From Bacteroidota bacterium (GTDB lineage Bacteria; Bacteroidota; Bacteroidia; Sphingobacteriales; Sphingobacteriaceae), in the NCBI GenBank assembly GCA_023450085.1, contig JAEXHI010000027.1, forward strand, positions 13,726 to 77,725: a stretch of DNA of 64,000 nt. The letters are read 5' to 3'. Both the position numbers and the translations under genes were made by a program. Shown here one piece after another: positions 29,470 to 37,830 of the stretch. Within the stretch, counting starts at the first letter, position 1, and every line of letters begins with the position of its first letter. Under the pieces are notes generated by a model. The model did not search any database, had not been told where the DNA came from, and saw only the letters and a list, made by a program, of their open reading frames with translations.

Positions 29470-30676
29470 AAATGGCAGAGAAAAGAATATAAGCCAACAC
29501 TGAAGTAATTAAACCGAACATAAAAATATTGTAAGCAATGCGGATGAGCTTATATTTTCGGCCCAAAACCACGCCTTGCGAATACACATCTTTAATTAAA
29601 GTACCATACAAGAAATCCCGATCGGCCATCACCTTCTCCATGCTGTTATGATATTCTTCCAAAGGCATTTTGTAGAAATTACCAAAAAACACCAAGTTTA
29701 CTCTCTTTTGATCTACGTCATCCTTGGTGAAAACTCCTTTGGGAATACTTGGTCGGGTAGCCAATATCGAGAATACAATACACGATAAACTCACCAACAA
29801 CAGTATAAAGGTAGGCACCACCAAATAAGCATTATCTTCTAAACGGCGCAGTAACAAACTTACAATCAACGACAAAATAATCGAGTTCACTGTAATCAAC
29901 AATTGGGCTTTGTTATCGGCCATATCACTCAAACGTTGGTTGTTTGCTGAAGTAATACGGAACATGGTTTCTACCCCTTTGCTAGGTAGTGCATCTTTGT
30001 CTTCTTTGGCAGGCTTATCGGCCTTTTCCTTCTTGTCGTGCTTCAATTTATCTTCTTCTTTATTTGCTTGTTCTAAAATATCTTCATTAAATTTCTTTTT
30101 GAGCTTTGCCAAGTTTTTACTCTTCTGTGCTTCAAGCAACAACCTGCAATAGTCCGTATGATATTCATGGCTTTCTAAAAACTCAATATCCTTTAAGCGC
30201 CAACTCTTTTTACTGATTTCTTTATTGCAAAGCAGCTCCACCTCTTTATGCAAAAGCTTTGACCGCTCACTAAAATCTTCACTTCCTAAGTGAAACAAAT
30301 CCGAATCACATAGTATCCTTTCATTTAAATCGCTAGGACTTTGTGGTAACCTGGTAGATAGAATGGCGCTCTTTACCGCGGCAATGATTTTACCATCTAC
30401 CTGATGATCGGCTAGATAAGTAGCGGCATGCTCCGCTCCTTTTTCCTCATGCTTTAAAGTTTCTATAAAATAACCGGTATCATGGAACCAAGCGCTGGTA
30501 TAAACAATAAAAAAATCATCATCTTTTAACTGATAATGATTGGCAATTTGTATAGCGGCCTGAACCACTCTTTTGGTATGGGCTAAATTATGGTAAACAA
30601 GATCAGCTTGATGATGGTCATTGAAATAATTCACCACATAAGTTTCTATCTCTTGCTGCAACTGTTGGTAGTTCAT
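29456..30676 (-). CDS. HD-domain phosphohydrolase fused to Pycsar-effector-type membrane domain (PycTM/DUF5706)
   Basis: The protein has 406 residues. The N-terminal HD domain has H33 (LAHTKRV), H65-D66 (WFHDTGY) and a later CDSDLFHLG with D124/D126, so metal ligands look intact. A charged linker (about 185-235, rich in K, E and D) leads to the membrane module: the hallmark MADNKAQLLITVNSIILSL begins near residue 252, helices lie at about 258-276 and 286-306, and a last helix at about 381-402. This C-terminal part matches PF18967 (PycTM, formerly DUF5706), known from Pycsar anti-phage effectors. No PycC pyrimidine cyclase is encoded nearby. It is first in the operon with ppk1. It may hydrolyse a nucleotide signal at the membrane; the ligand is unknown. 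Confidence 0.85.
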   Translation of the reverse strand: MNYQQLQQEIETYVVNYFNDHHQADLVYHNLAHTKRVVQAAIQIANHYQLKDDDFFIVYTSAWFHDTGYFIETLKHEEKGAEHAATYLADHQVDGKIIAAVKSAILSTRLPQSPSDLNERILCDSDLFHLGSEDFSERSKLLHKEVELLCNKEISKKSWRLKDIEFLESHEYHTDYCRLLLEAQKSKNLAKLKKKFNEDILEQANKEEDKLKHDKKEKADKPAKEDKDALPSKGVETMFRITSANNQRLSDMADNKAQLLITVNSIILSLIVSLLLRRLEDNAYLVVPTFILLLVSLSCIVFSILATRPSIPKGVFTKDDVDQKRVNLVFFGNFYKMPLEEYHNSMEKVMADRDFLYGTLIKDVYSQGVVLGRKYKLIRIAYNIFMFGLITSVLAYILFSAIYGKF

Positions 30677-30693
30677 GATCTACAAATTTGTCT

Positions 30694-30701
30694 CAAAAAT
30701 A
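30694..30701 (-). promoter_or_regulatory. Candidate -7 box of the HD-ppk1 operon
   Basis: The minus strand reads TATTTTTG, an exact TAnnTTTG, ending 17 nt before the ATG at 30676. A possible -33 TTTG on the minus strand lies at 30728-30731 with a somewhat long 26-nt gap. Confidence 0.5.
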
Positions 30702-30874
30702 AATATTAAGCAGGGATGAAAGCGAAACAAATTACACACCCAATCAAACGCTCTTAAAAATTGCACGTATCAGCCTACCTTAAAACTAAGTTACCACAAA
30801 ATATCCTTCTGTGTACACTAAAAGGTGATAATAAAGCAAGCCTTTCCACAAAATTCATTCAATGATTCTATGAT

Positions 30875-30939
30875 TGACCTGCCTAACAAAGCGCATGACA
30901 AGCTCAACAAAGTAAGTTGACAGGCTCAACAAAATCCTC
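30875..30939 (+). promoter_or_regulatory. Three imperfect direct repeats of 21-22 bp before the SDR promoter
   Basis: Units begin TGACCTGCCTAACAAAG (30875), TGACAAGCTCAACAAAG (30896) and TGACAGGCTCAACAAAA (30918), so periods are 21 and 22 bp, two helical turns. The last two are the closest match. They end 15 nt before the -7 box, covering the expected -33 position. Direct repeats of about 21 bp are the usual binding arrangement for AraC-family activators, and an araC-type gene follows the SDR gene. Confidence 0.5.
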
Positions 30940-30954
30940 GGTGGTAAAGCCCGC

Positions 30955-30962
30955 TAAATTTG
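30955..30962 (+). promoter_or_regulatory. -7 box of the SDR-araC unit
   Basis: TAAATTTG matches TAnnTTTG exactly and ends 21 nt before the ATG at 30984. The last three bases also form an in-frame TTG that could be mistaken for a start codon. Confidence 0.6.
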
Positions 30963-30983
30963 TGGTATCAAATAAATAAAGAC

Positions 30984-32003
30984 ATGACACAAAACAATTA
31001 TCAAGGCGTATCGCAGCAACCAATTAGTTCTGGCTTTAACGCAACATCTACTTCTAACGAAGTAATCAAAGGAATAGATTTAACTGGAAAAATTGCCATT
31101 GTAACGGGCGGACATACTGGTATCGGTTTAGAAACTACCAAAACACTGGTAGGTGCTGGTGCAACAGTGATTGTAATTGCCAGAGATGTAGAGAAGGCCA
31201 AAAAGAATTTGGGGAACATTAAAAACGTAGAATTAGAAGCGATGGATTTAATGAACAGCGTATCTATCGATGCCTTTTGTACTAAATTCCTTTCTTCTAA
31301 CAGACCTTTACACCTATTAATTAACAATGCGGGCATTATGTGGGTGCCTTTACGTAGAGACGAACGTGGTTATGAATCTCAATTGGTCACCAACTATCTT
31401 GGTCAATTTCAGCTTACCGCCAGATTGTGGCCTGCACTCAAAAAAGCCAATGGCGCTAGGGTAATCAACGTATCTTCTTTTGGACACCAAATGGCTCCAT
31501 TCAATTTTGAAGACCCTAACTTTAACCATCGCGAATATCAAACCTTGGAAGGTTATGGTCAATCCAAAACAGCGACCAATCTTTTCGCCGTAGAACTAGA
31601 TCATCGTGGACAACCGTTCAATATCCGTGCTTATTCGTTACACCCAGGCAGTGTAATTGGTACCGACCTTGGCAGAGAAGAACCTATTGAACTTTTTAAG
31701 CAGCTGGGTACACACGATGCTAACGGCGATCTTAAGCCCGAAGTAGCGGCTACGCTTAAAACCATTCCTCAAGGAGCAGCAACCACCATTTGGTGCGCCA
31801 CGAGTGCTACACTGAATAATATTGGTGGCGTTTATTGCGAAAACGCTGACATTGCCGAACTGGACATGGGCAATATCAACCATCAATACGACAAGCCCGA
31901 AACCCTACGCGGCGTGCAACCCTACTCTGTAGATCAGGAAAATGCCCTACGTCTTTGGAAGTTAAGCGAAACGCTTTTAGGCTTTCAATTTTTGGCCGAC
32001 TAA
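30984..32003 (+). CDS. Short-chain dehydrogenase/reductase (SDR family)
   Basis: I chose the ATG at 30984, giving 339 residues, because the in-frame TTG at 30960 lies inside the -7 promoter box. The NAD(P)-binding motif TGGHTGIG is at residues 41-48, NNAG follows in LLINNAGIMW, the catalytic serine is in INVSSFGHQ, and the active-site pair is Y191-x3-K195 (YGQSK). It is similar to the group annotated as light-dependent protochlorophyllide-reductase-like or retinol-dehydrogenase-like oxidoreductases, whose bacterial substrates are mostly unknown. The cytoplasmic enzyme is encoded 24 nt before an AraC regulator, suggesting that the regulator controls it. Confidence 0.9.
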   Translation: MTQNNYQGVSQQPISSGFNATSTSNEVIKGIDLTGKIAIVTGGHTGIGLETTKTLVGAGATVIVIARDVEKAKKNLGNIKNVELEAMDLMNSVSIDAFCTKFLSSNRPLHLLINNAGIMWVPLRRDERGYESQLVTNYLGQFQLTARLWPALKKANGARVINVSSFGHQMAPFNFEDPNFNHREYQTLEGYGQSKTATNLFAVELDHRGQPFNIRAYSLHPGSVIGTDLGREEPIELFKQLGTHDANGDLKPEVAATLKTIPQGAATTIWCATSATLNNIGGVYCENADIAELDMGNINHQYDKPETLRGVQPYSVDQENALRLWKLSETLLGFQFLAD

Positions 32004-32027
32004 AAAGCGAAACAACAAAGATTAGAA

Positions 32028-32864
32028 ATGGAGAAAACACCTAACTTTATAGCAATGGAACATATTTCTAGATACCTCACCAAAGAAATCAAGCTTTCAA
32101 GCTACGAGGATAAACTCTTTAAATCAGATTTGATGTTCGATGACCATATGCTGGTGTGGTTCATTTCGGGAGAAACTAAGATCATACAGGCTGATCGTAC
32201 CTTTTATTTCAAAACAGGCGATATCTTTCTCATCCCCAGAAACCAATTGGCCACGGTGATCAACTACCCAAAAGACGGCCAACCTCACAAAACAGTGGTC
32301 ATGCACCTCAGCATAGAAAGACTTAAGAAGTTTTACGAGCACATTGACACCAGAGGAAAACAACCGCCAGAACAAAAAATATACAGTTTTAATAACCATC
32401 CACTGTTAGAAAGCTGCTTGGCTTCACTCATTCCCTATTTTGATGTTTCTGGGGAATTTCCAGAAAGCTTGGCGGAATTAAAGATTACAGAAGCCATCAG
32501 TATTTTACGTGCTATCGACCCAAAAGTAGATAGCGTTTTAGCCCACTTTGATGCTCCAGGGAAGATAGATCTTATTGGATTTATGCAACGTAATTTCATG
32601 TTCAACATGTCATTAGAAAAACTGGGATATCTTTCTGGCAGAAGCTTATCTACCTTTAATCGTGACTTCAAAAAGTTGTTCAACACCACTCCGCAAAAAT
32701 GGTTGACCGACAAAAGGCTCGAACTGGCATATTATCATCTATCTGAAAAAAAGCTAAAACCTACAGAAGTTTATTTAGAAGTTGGCTTTGAAGATTTGTC
32801 CCATTTCTCCTTTTCATTCAAAAAAAAGTACGGTGTATCTCCAACACAGCTTCAAATAACTTAA
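32028..32864 (+). CDS. AraC-family transcriptional regulator
   Basis: The protein has 278 residues. The N-terminal part is a cupin-like sensor (FYFKTGDIFLIPRNQLATV at about residue 60-78). The C-terminal AraC double HTH occupies about 180-276, with MSLEKLGYLSGRSLSTFNRDFKKLF (first HTH; read as MSLEKLGYLSGRS plus STFNRDFKKLF) and EVYLEVGFEDLSHFSFSFKKKYG-type second HTH, ending GVSPTQLQ. It follows the SDR gene by 24 nt on the same strand and likely binds the 21-22 bp direct repeats at 30875-30939. The inducer is unknown. Confidence 0.92.
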   Translation: MEKTPNFIAMEHISRYLTKEIKLSSYEDKLFKSDLMFDDHMLVWFISGETKIIQADRTFYFKTGDIFLIPRNQLATVINYPKDGQPHKTVVMHLSIERLKKFYEHIDTRGKQPPEQKIYSFNNHPLLESCLASLIPYFDVSGEFPESLAELKITEAISILRAIDPKVDSVLAHFDAPGKIDLIGFMQRNFMFNMSLEKLGYLSGRSLSTFNRDFKKLFNTTPQKWLTDKRLELAYYHLSEKKLKPTEVYLEVGFEDLSHFSFSFKKKYGVSPTQLQIT

Positions 32865-32962
32865 TAATTCATAAGCTTTATCGCTTTTTGATCTTATCAC
32901 CTAGAAAGGTTAGTATAAAACATCAGCTTTGTTACCCGTTTCTTAAAAAGTTAACTTTATTT

Positions 32963-32970
32963 TAGCTTTA
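32963..32970 (+). promoter_or_regulatory. Candidate -7 box of the tricorn-like protease gene
   Basis: TAGCTTTA differs from TAnnTTTG only in the last base and sits 20 nt before the ATG, the same distance as other boxes in this window. Confidence 0.4.
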
Positions 32971-32990
32971 AGATTTAACTAACAACGTTT

Positions 32991-35900
32991 ATGAAGAAAC
33001 TACTAACCTTATCTCTAGGTTTTTTGTTGTCTACACCATTATTTGCACAGGAAAAACCGCAATGGATGAGATATCCATCCATTTCTCCGGACGGCAGTAC
33101 TATCGTTTTCACTTACAAAGGTGATTTATATCGAGTAGCCAGCAATGGAGGAAACGCACAACAACTTACTTTTCATGAAGCACATGATTTTATGCCACAA
33201 TGGAGTAAAGATGGTAAGCAAATTGCCTTTGCTTCTGATCGATATGGTAATTTTGATGTGTTTGTGATGGACGCCAATGGTGGCCCAGCAAAGAGATTAA
33301 CTTATCACTCGGCTGATGAAGTACCATTTAGCTTTTCTGCAGATAACAAATCGGTAGTTTTCGGTGCTGCAAGACAAGATGCCGTTAATCATCGCCAGTT
33401 TCCTACAGGTTCTCAACCAGAGCTTTACTCGGTACCCACTACAGGCGGACGTATTTCCCAAATTTTCACCATTCCAGCAGAAGCTGTACAAAGCAGTAAA
33501 GATGGCTCGAAAATGATTTACCACGATAAAAAAGGTGGCGAAAACGAATGGCGTAAGCATCATCAATCTTCTATTGCTAGAGACATTTGGGTGTACGACA
33601 AAAAAACAGATAAGCACACTCAAATCACTAGCTTTTACGGTGAAAACAGAAATCCAGTATTTACAGATAATGAACAAAGCATTTACTATTTAAGTGAAGA
33701 AAGCGGCACCTTCAACATCCACAAAATGCCTTTGAAGGAAAAAGCAAAGAATGAGCAGATCACCAAATTCAAGAATTTCCCAGTAAGGTTCTTAAGTGCG
33801 GCCAACAATGGCACTTTATCTTTTGGTTATGACGGCGAGCTTTATACCTTGAAACCTGGATCGAGCCCTCAAAAATTAAACGTAATCATTAACACCCAAG
33901 AAAAAGCCAACAACGATGGCTTCATCACCATTAATGGAGGCGTAAGGGAAATGGCCGTATCTCCTGATGGAAAAGAAGTGGCATTTATCGCTAGAGGTGA
34001 AGTTTTTGTAACTTCTGTGGATGGCAAAATGACTAAAAGAATTACGAATACTCCAGAACAGGAACGTTTTGTGGAATTTGCTCCAGATGGCAAATCTTTA
34101 GTTTATGCCAGCGAACGTAACGGCAAATGGCGTATTTACGAAAGCAGAAAGACTCGTAAAGAAGAACCCTATTTCTTTGCGGCAACCTTATTAGAAGAAA
34201 AGCCTTTGATCAGCAATGCAAACGACAACTATATGCCGGCCCTATCTCCGGATGGCAAAAAAATGGCTTTTATTGAAAATCGTAGAACTTTAAAAGTAAT
34301 GGAGCTAGGCAATAAAAACACCGTTACCTTGCTTACGCCCGACCAGCTTTTTTACATGCAGGATGGCGACCAATATTTCACTTGGAGTCCTGATAGCAAA
34401 TGGTTATTGGCAACTTACCGACCAACCATGTCTAACGGCGAAGTAGTATTGTTAGATGCTACAGGCAAACAAGCGATGAAAAACTTAACTAAAAGTGGTT
34501 ACGGCGATGGCAATGCCAAATGGGTGAATGGTGGTAAGCAACTGATTTGGTTCAGTAATCGCGATGGTATGAAAGCCCATGCCAACAGCGGCTCTTCGCA
34601 ACGTGATGTTTACAGCTTATTTTTAACCAAAGATGGCTGGGACCGTTTTAACTTGAGCAAAGATGATTTCGCCCTATTAAAAGACATAGAGGCTACAGAG
34701 AAGAAAGCCAAAGAAGAAGCTGCGAAAAAAGAGGCCAAAGACCCTAAAGCCAAACCAGTAAAACCAGATTCGACTGTAGTATTTGATTGGGACGGTTTAG
34801 ATATGAGAAAAGCCCGCTTAACCATCCACTCTTCTTCGTTAAGCGATGCCGTACTTTCCAAAGATGGCGAAAAGCTCTACTATTTAGCAAGTTTCGAGAA
34901 AGGAAGCAATTTATGGAGCACCAACCTGCGCACCAAAGAAACTAAAATGGAAATTCCGTTAGATGGAATGGGCGGCAGTTTGGTTTGGGATAAAGCTCAA
35001 AAAAATCTCTATTTATTAAGCGGTGGCCGTATTTCAAAGATTAATACAGACAACAACAAACGCGATCAGATCAATATTGATGGTGAAGTAGAATTAGATG
35101 CCGCAGCCGAAAGGTCGTATATGTTTGAACATGTTTGGTTACGTAATAAAGGCATGTTTTATACCCCAACCATGCATGGTGCTGATTGGGATGGCCTGAA
35201 ACCAGCTTACGCAAAATACCTTCCGCATATTGGCAACAGTTACGAATTTGCTGAAATGCTATCAGAATTGTTAGGCGAGCTTAATGTTTCACATTCGGGA
35301 GCTCGTTTTAGCAGAACTATCCCTAACGCAGATGCTACAGCATCGTTAGGGATCATTGCCAACTACCAACACAAAGGTGACGGTATTTTAATTGATGAGA
35401 TTCTTTCGGGTGGCCCACTAGACAAAGCTAAACTGAGTGTAAAGCCAGGAATGATCATTGAAAAAATTGATGGTGTATTGATCGAAGCAAACCAAGATGT
35501 TGCCAAATTTTTAAATAGAAAATCTGACCAATTTACTTTGCTGGAAATCCTTGACCCAAAAACCAAAGAAAGACAACAAATCACCATTAAACCTATTAGT
35601 CTTGGTGCCGAGAACCAATTGTTGTACAGACGATGGGTGAAAATTAACCAAGCTGAAGTAGACAGTTTGAGTAAAGGACAGCTTGGATATGTACACATCC
35701 CAGGAATGAGCGATGGACCATATCGTAGTGTTTACGAAGAAATGATGGGTAAATATGCCGACCGCAAAGCCGTAATTGTAGATACCCGCTTTAACGGTGG
35801 TGGTGATTTGGTATCAGACTTAGCCATGTTCTTCACAGGTCAAAAGTTTTTGGATTACGCTACCGAACAACGTTCCGTAGGTTACGAGCCAACTTTTAGA

Positions 35901-36227
35901 TGGACCAAACCAACCTTGGCCATGTTCAACGAAGCCAATTACAGTGATGGTCATTGCTTTTCATGTGGTTATAAAGATTTAGGTATTGGAAAAACGGTAG
36001 GGATGCCTGTACCTGGTACTTGTAGCTTTGCGGGCTGGGAATCACTTCCTGATGGAACCCGTTGGGGATCTGTGCCTATCAGTGCCAAAAATAAAGCTGG
36101 TCAATGGTTAGAAAACAACGAAACCAAACCTGATATCCAAGTAAAAAATATGCCCGGGGTAATAGACAATGGAAAAGATCAACAGCTTGAAGTAGCCATT
36201 GCCGAATTATTGAAAGTGGTGAAGTAA
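32991..36227 (+). CDS. Tricorn-like S41 peptidase with WD40-like propellers and PDZ domain
   Basis: The protein has 1078 residues with a signal peptide (LLSTPLFAQ near residue 20). Repeated PD40-type blades follow (YPSISPDGSTIVFTYKGDLY, MPQWSKDGKQIAFASDRYGN, MPALSPDGKKMAFIENR) over about residues 25-650, with a Lys/Ala-rich insertion near 565-590. A PDZ domain lies near 780-860 (ILSGGPLDKAKLSVKPGMIIEKIDG). The S41/tricorn catalytic region has VDTRFNGGGDLVSDL and NYSDGHCFSCG, with the nucleophile most likely S985. It is an envelope protease expected to degrade peptides in the periplasm, with the usual tricorn-related domain order. It has its own likely promoter and no operon partners. Confidence 0.93.
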   Translation: MKKLLTLSLGFLLSTPLFAQEKPQWMRYPSISPDGSTIVFTYKGDLYRVASNGGNAQQLTFHEAHDFMPQWSKDGKQIAFASDRYGNFDVFVMDANGGPAKRLTYHSADEVPFSFSADNKSVVFGAARQDAVNHRQFPTGSQPELYSVPTTGGRISQIFTIPAEAVQSSKDGSKMIYHDKKGGENEWRKHHQSSIARDIWVYDKKTDKHTQITSFYGENRNPVFTDNEQSIYYLSEESGTFNIHKMPLKEKAKNEQITKFKNFPVRFLSAANNGTLSFGYDGELYTLKPGSSPQKLNVIINTQEKANNDGFITINGGVREMAVSPDGKEVAFIARGEVFVTSVDGKMTKRITNTPEQERFVEFAPDGKSLVYASERNGKWRIYESRKTRKEEPYFFAATLLEEKPLISNANDNYMPALSPDGKKMAFIENRRTLKVMELGNKNTVTLLTPDQLFYMQDGDQYFTWSPDSKWLLATYRPTMSNGEVVLLDATGKQAMKNLTKSGYGDGNAKWVNGGKQLIWFSNRDGMKAHANSGSSQRDVYSLFLTKDGWDRFNLSKDDFALLKDIEATEKKAKEEAAKKEAKDPKAKPVKPDSTVVFDWDGLDMRKARLTIHSSSLSDAVLSKDGEKLYYLASFEKGSNLWSTNLRTKETKMEIPLDGMGGSLVWDKAQKNLYLLSGGRISKINTDNNKRDQINIDGEVELDAAAERSYMFEHVWLRNKGMFYTPTMHGADWDGLKPAYAKYLPHIGNSYEFAEMLSELLGELNVSHSGARFSRTIPNADATASLGIIANYQHKGDGILIDEILSGGPLDKAKLSVKPGMIIEKIDGVLIEANQDVAKFLNRKSDQFTLLEILDPKTKERQQITIKPISLGAENQLLYRRWVKINQAEVDSLSKGQLGYVHIPGMSDGPYRSVYEEMMGKYADRKAVIVDTRFNGGGDLVSDLAMFFTGQKFLDYATEQRSVGYEPTFRWTKPTLAMFNEANYSDGHCFSCGYKDLGIGKTVGMPVPGTCSFAGWESLPDGTRWGSVPISAKNKAGQWLENNETKPDIQVKNMPGVIDNGKDQQLEVAIAELLKVVK

Positions 36228-36235
36228 AACAAAAC

Positions 36236-36315
36236 CGTCATTTCGAACGTAGAGAGAAATCTAGCAACATGATCTCAAAACGCTAGATTTCTCCTCATAC
36301 TTCGTCGAAATGACG
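36236..36315. repeat. Nested palindromic intergenic repeat (CGTCATTTCGA family)
   Basis: Outer arms CGTCATTTCGA (36236-36246) and TCGAAATGACG (36305-36315) are exact mirrors. Inside them GAGAAATCTAGC (36254-36265) is mirrored exactly by GCTAGATTTCTC (36282-36293). The double palindrome can fold as a long hairpin and resembles dispersed repeats common between genes in this bacterial group. Confidence 0.75.
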
Positions 36316-36326
36316 ATAATAAAACT

Positions 36327-36334
36327 TAGTTTTG
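36327..36334 (+). promoter_or_regulatory. -7 box of rnhA
   Basis: TAGTTTTG matches TAnnTTTG exactly and ends 9 nt before the ATG at 36344. Its last three bases form an in-frame TTG, so the true start is the ATG. Confidence 0.55.
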
Positions 36335-36343
36335 CCAAGCATT

Positions 36344-36805
36344 ATGATAGAAATCTACACAGACGGAGCAGCAAGCGGAAATCCAGGTCCTGGCGGTTAT
36401 GGCGTAATCCTACGTTCAGGCAAGCACTATAAAGAATTAAGTGGTGGTTTTAGAATGACTACCAACAATCGAATGGAACTTTTGGCGGTAATTGTTGCCC
36501 TTAAAGCTTTAAAAACACCTGGGCAACAGGTTATTGTGTTCTCCGATAGTAAATATGTGGTAGATGCGGTAGAAAAAGGCTGGGTATTTGGATGGGTACA
36601 AAAAGGTTTTAAAGACAAAAAAAACAAGGATTTGTGGCTACAGTACCTCCAACAACACAAACTACACCAAGTTAAATTCAAGTGGATCAAAGGCCACAAT
36701 GAACATCCAGAAAATGAACGCTGTGATCGTTTGGCAGTGGCTGCTTCACAAGACAAAGCAAACTGGGCCATTGATAGTGTTTTTGAAGCTGAACGAAATC
36801 AATAA
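36344..36805 (+). CDS. rnhA: Ribonuclease HI
   Basis: The protein has 153 residues from the ATG at 36344; an upstream in-frame TTG lies in the promoter and is rejected. The start motif IYTDGAASGNPGPGGYG is diagnostic. The catalytic carboxylates are visible as D7, E45 (NNRMELLAV), D68 (VFSDSKYV) and D128 (ERCDRLA), with the basic WIKGHNEHPENE handle before the last. It cleaves RNA in RNA-DNA hybrids in the cytoplasm. It is flanked upstream by a palindromic repeat and downstream by a TPR membrane protein with its own possible promoter. Confidence 0.97.
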   Translation: MIEIYTDGAASGNPGPGGYGVILRSGKHYKELSGGFRMTTNNRMELLAVIVALKALKTPGQQVIVFSDSKYVVDAVEKGWVFGWVQKGFKDKKNKDLWLQYLQQHKLHQVKFKWIKGHNEHPENERCDRLAVAASQDKANWAIDSVFEAERNQ

Positions 36806-36832
36806 CGAATTTTTTTCTTAGAGATTATTATG

Positions 36833-36840
36833 TAGTTTTA
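36833..36840 (+). promoter_or_regulatory. Candidate -7 box of the TPR membrane-protein gene
   Basis: TAGTTTTA, one base off TAnnTTTG, lies 22 nt before the ATG at 36863. Confidence 0.35.
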
Positions 36841-36862
36841 ATCCAATTTACAATCTCATACT

Positions 36863-37603
36863 ATGTTTGCCTATTGGAACGACTATTACTATATAGTGAT
36901 CATCTTACAAGCCATTGCCGTATTTCACGCCATTAAAACAGGCAGAAGGGAATGGATTTACCTCTTGATTTTTTTACCTGCTATTGGAGCTATTGCTTAC
37001 TTTTTCATGGAGTTTCTTCCCGAAATGCGTCGAGGGAATAGTTCTAAAAGTTTAACAAAAGCGCTATTTCCAGGGAGAGAAATTAATGAATGGGAACGAA
37101 AGCTACAAATTTCGGATAGCGTAACTAATAAACTTGGGCTCTCCAATGCCTATGCTAGTCAAAAAAAATACGACCAAGCAATCGCTTTATCTTTGGAATG
37201 CCTTAAAGGGCCTTATGATGATGACCCTGCCATCCTGTTACAACTGGCACGCCAGTATTTCCATAATGAGCAATATCAAGAAAGCTTAGCCTATTTTGAT
37301 AGATTTAACAAAACAACACCTATCAGAACAGCAGAAGATGAACTGTTATACGCAAGAGCTTTAGAAGGCACGGAAAATGACGATGCCGCAGATAGCGAAT
37401 ATAAACGTGTTATCCGTATCCATCATTCGTTAGAAGCACGCTATTATTACGGCTTGTTTTTTAAAAATCGTAAACAAACAGACCAAGCTAGAGAACAATT
37501 TAAAATGATAAGAAATGAGCTAAAACTCTTACCAAGATATTTAAGAAAAAGAAATGCGAAGTGGCTGAGATTGTCAATCAAAGAATCTATTGCATTAAAA
37601 TAA
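36863..37603 (+). CDS. Membrane-anchored TPR protein
   Basis: The protein has 246 residues. Two helices near the N-terminus (about 8-24 and 31-50, with REWIYLLIFLPAIGAIAYFF) resemble the PLDc_N-type anchor, and the remainder (about 90-225) forms TPR-like helical pairs (LGLSNAYASQKKYDQAIALSLE, LLQLARQYFHNEQYQESLAYF, EARYYYGLFFKNRKQTDQAREQF). The TPR domain should face the cytoplasm and mediate protein contacts. No partner is evident from the neighbourhood; it is bounded by rnhA and a repeat-rich gap. The specific function is unknown. Confidence 0.78.
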   Translation: MFAYWNDYYYIVIILQAIAVFHAIKTGRREWIYLLIFLPAIGAIAYFFMEFLPEMRRGNSSKSLTKALFPGREINEWERKLQISDSVTNKLGLSNAYASQKKYDQAIALSLECLKGPYDDDPAILLQLARQYFHNEQYQESLAYFDRFNKTTPIRTAEDELLYARALEGTENDDAADSEYKRVIRIHHSLEARYYYGLFFKNRKQTDQAREQFKMIRNELKLLPRYLRKRNAKWLRLSIKESIALK

Positions 37604-37633
37604 CACCACCATACATTAATTAACACTAATGCT

Positions 37634-37785
37634 TTGAGATTGCTTCGCAAAGCTCGCAATGACGCTTACCCACTACGTCATTGCGATAGCTTGCTCCGAT
37701 TATTCGGAGAAGTATGAGGAGAACCAAAGCTCTACGAAGTAAAATTTAGCGCTTAGAAAAACAATCGCTAGATTTTACTTCGTAG
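37634..37785. repeat. Cluster of palindromic intergenic repeats
   Basis: CGCAATGACG (37655-37664) is mirrored by CGTCATTGCG (37676-37685). A second structure has 20-nt arms at 37732-37751 and 37766-37785 (core CTACGAAGTAAAAT / ATTTTACTTCGTAG) with one mismatch. Related pieces occur at 4934-4997 and 36236-36315. They fill most of the gap between the TPR gene and the DUF2911 gene. Confidence 0.7.
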
Positions 37786-37830
37786 CTACTTCGTGGTCTC
37801 TCTATGTTAGAGATGACGGTTAGGCCAACC

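Larger units (their letters stand above)
30677..30983. other. Divergent regulatory region between the ppk1 operon and the SDR gene
   Basis: This 307-bp gap has no coding frame. It holds a -7 box for the minus-strand operon (30694-30701), a triple imperfect direct repeat (30875-30939) and a -7 box for the plus-strand SDR gene (30955-30962). The stretch 30732-30874 shows nothing I recognise. Confidence 0.6.

Noticed and set aside
29456..30676. A complete Pycsar anti-phage defence system
   Set aside because: Only the effector-type membrane domain is present; no pyrimidine cyclase is encoded in the surrounding genes.
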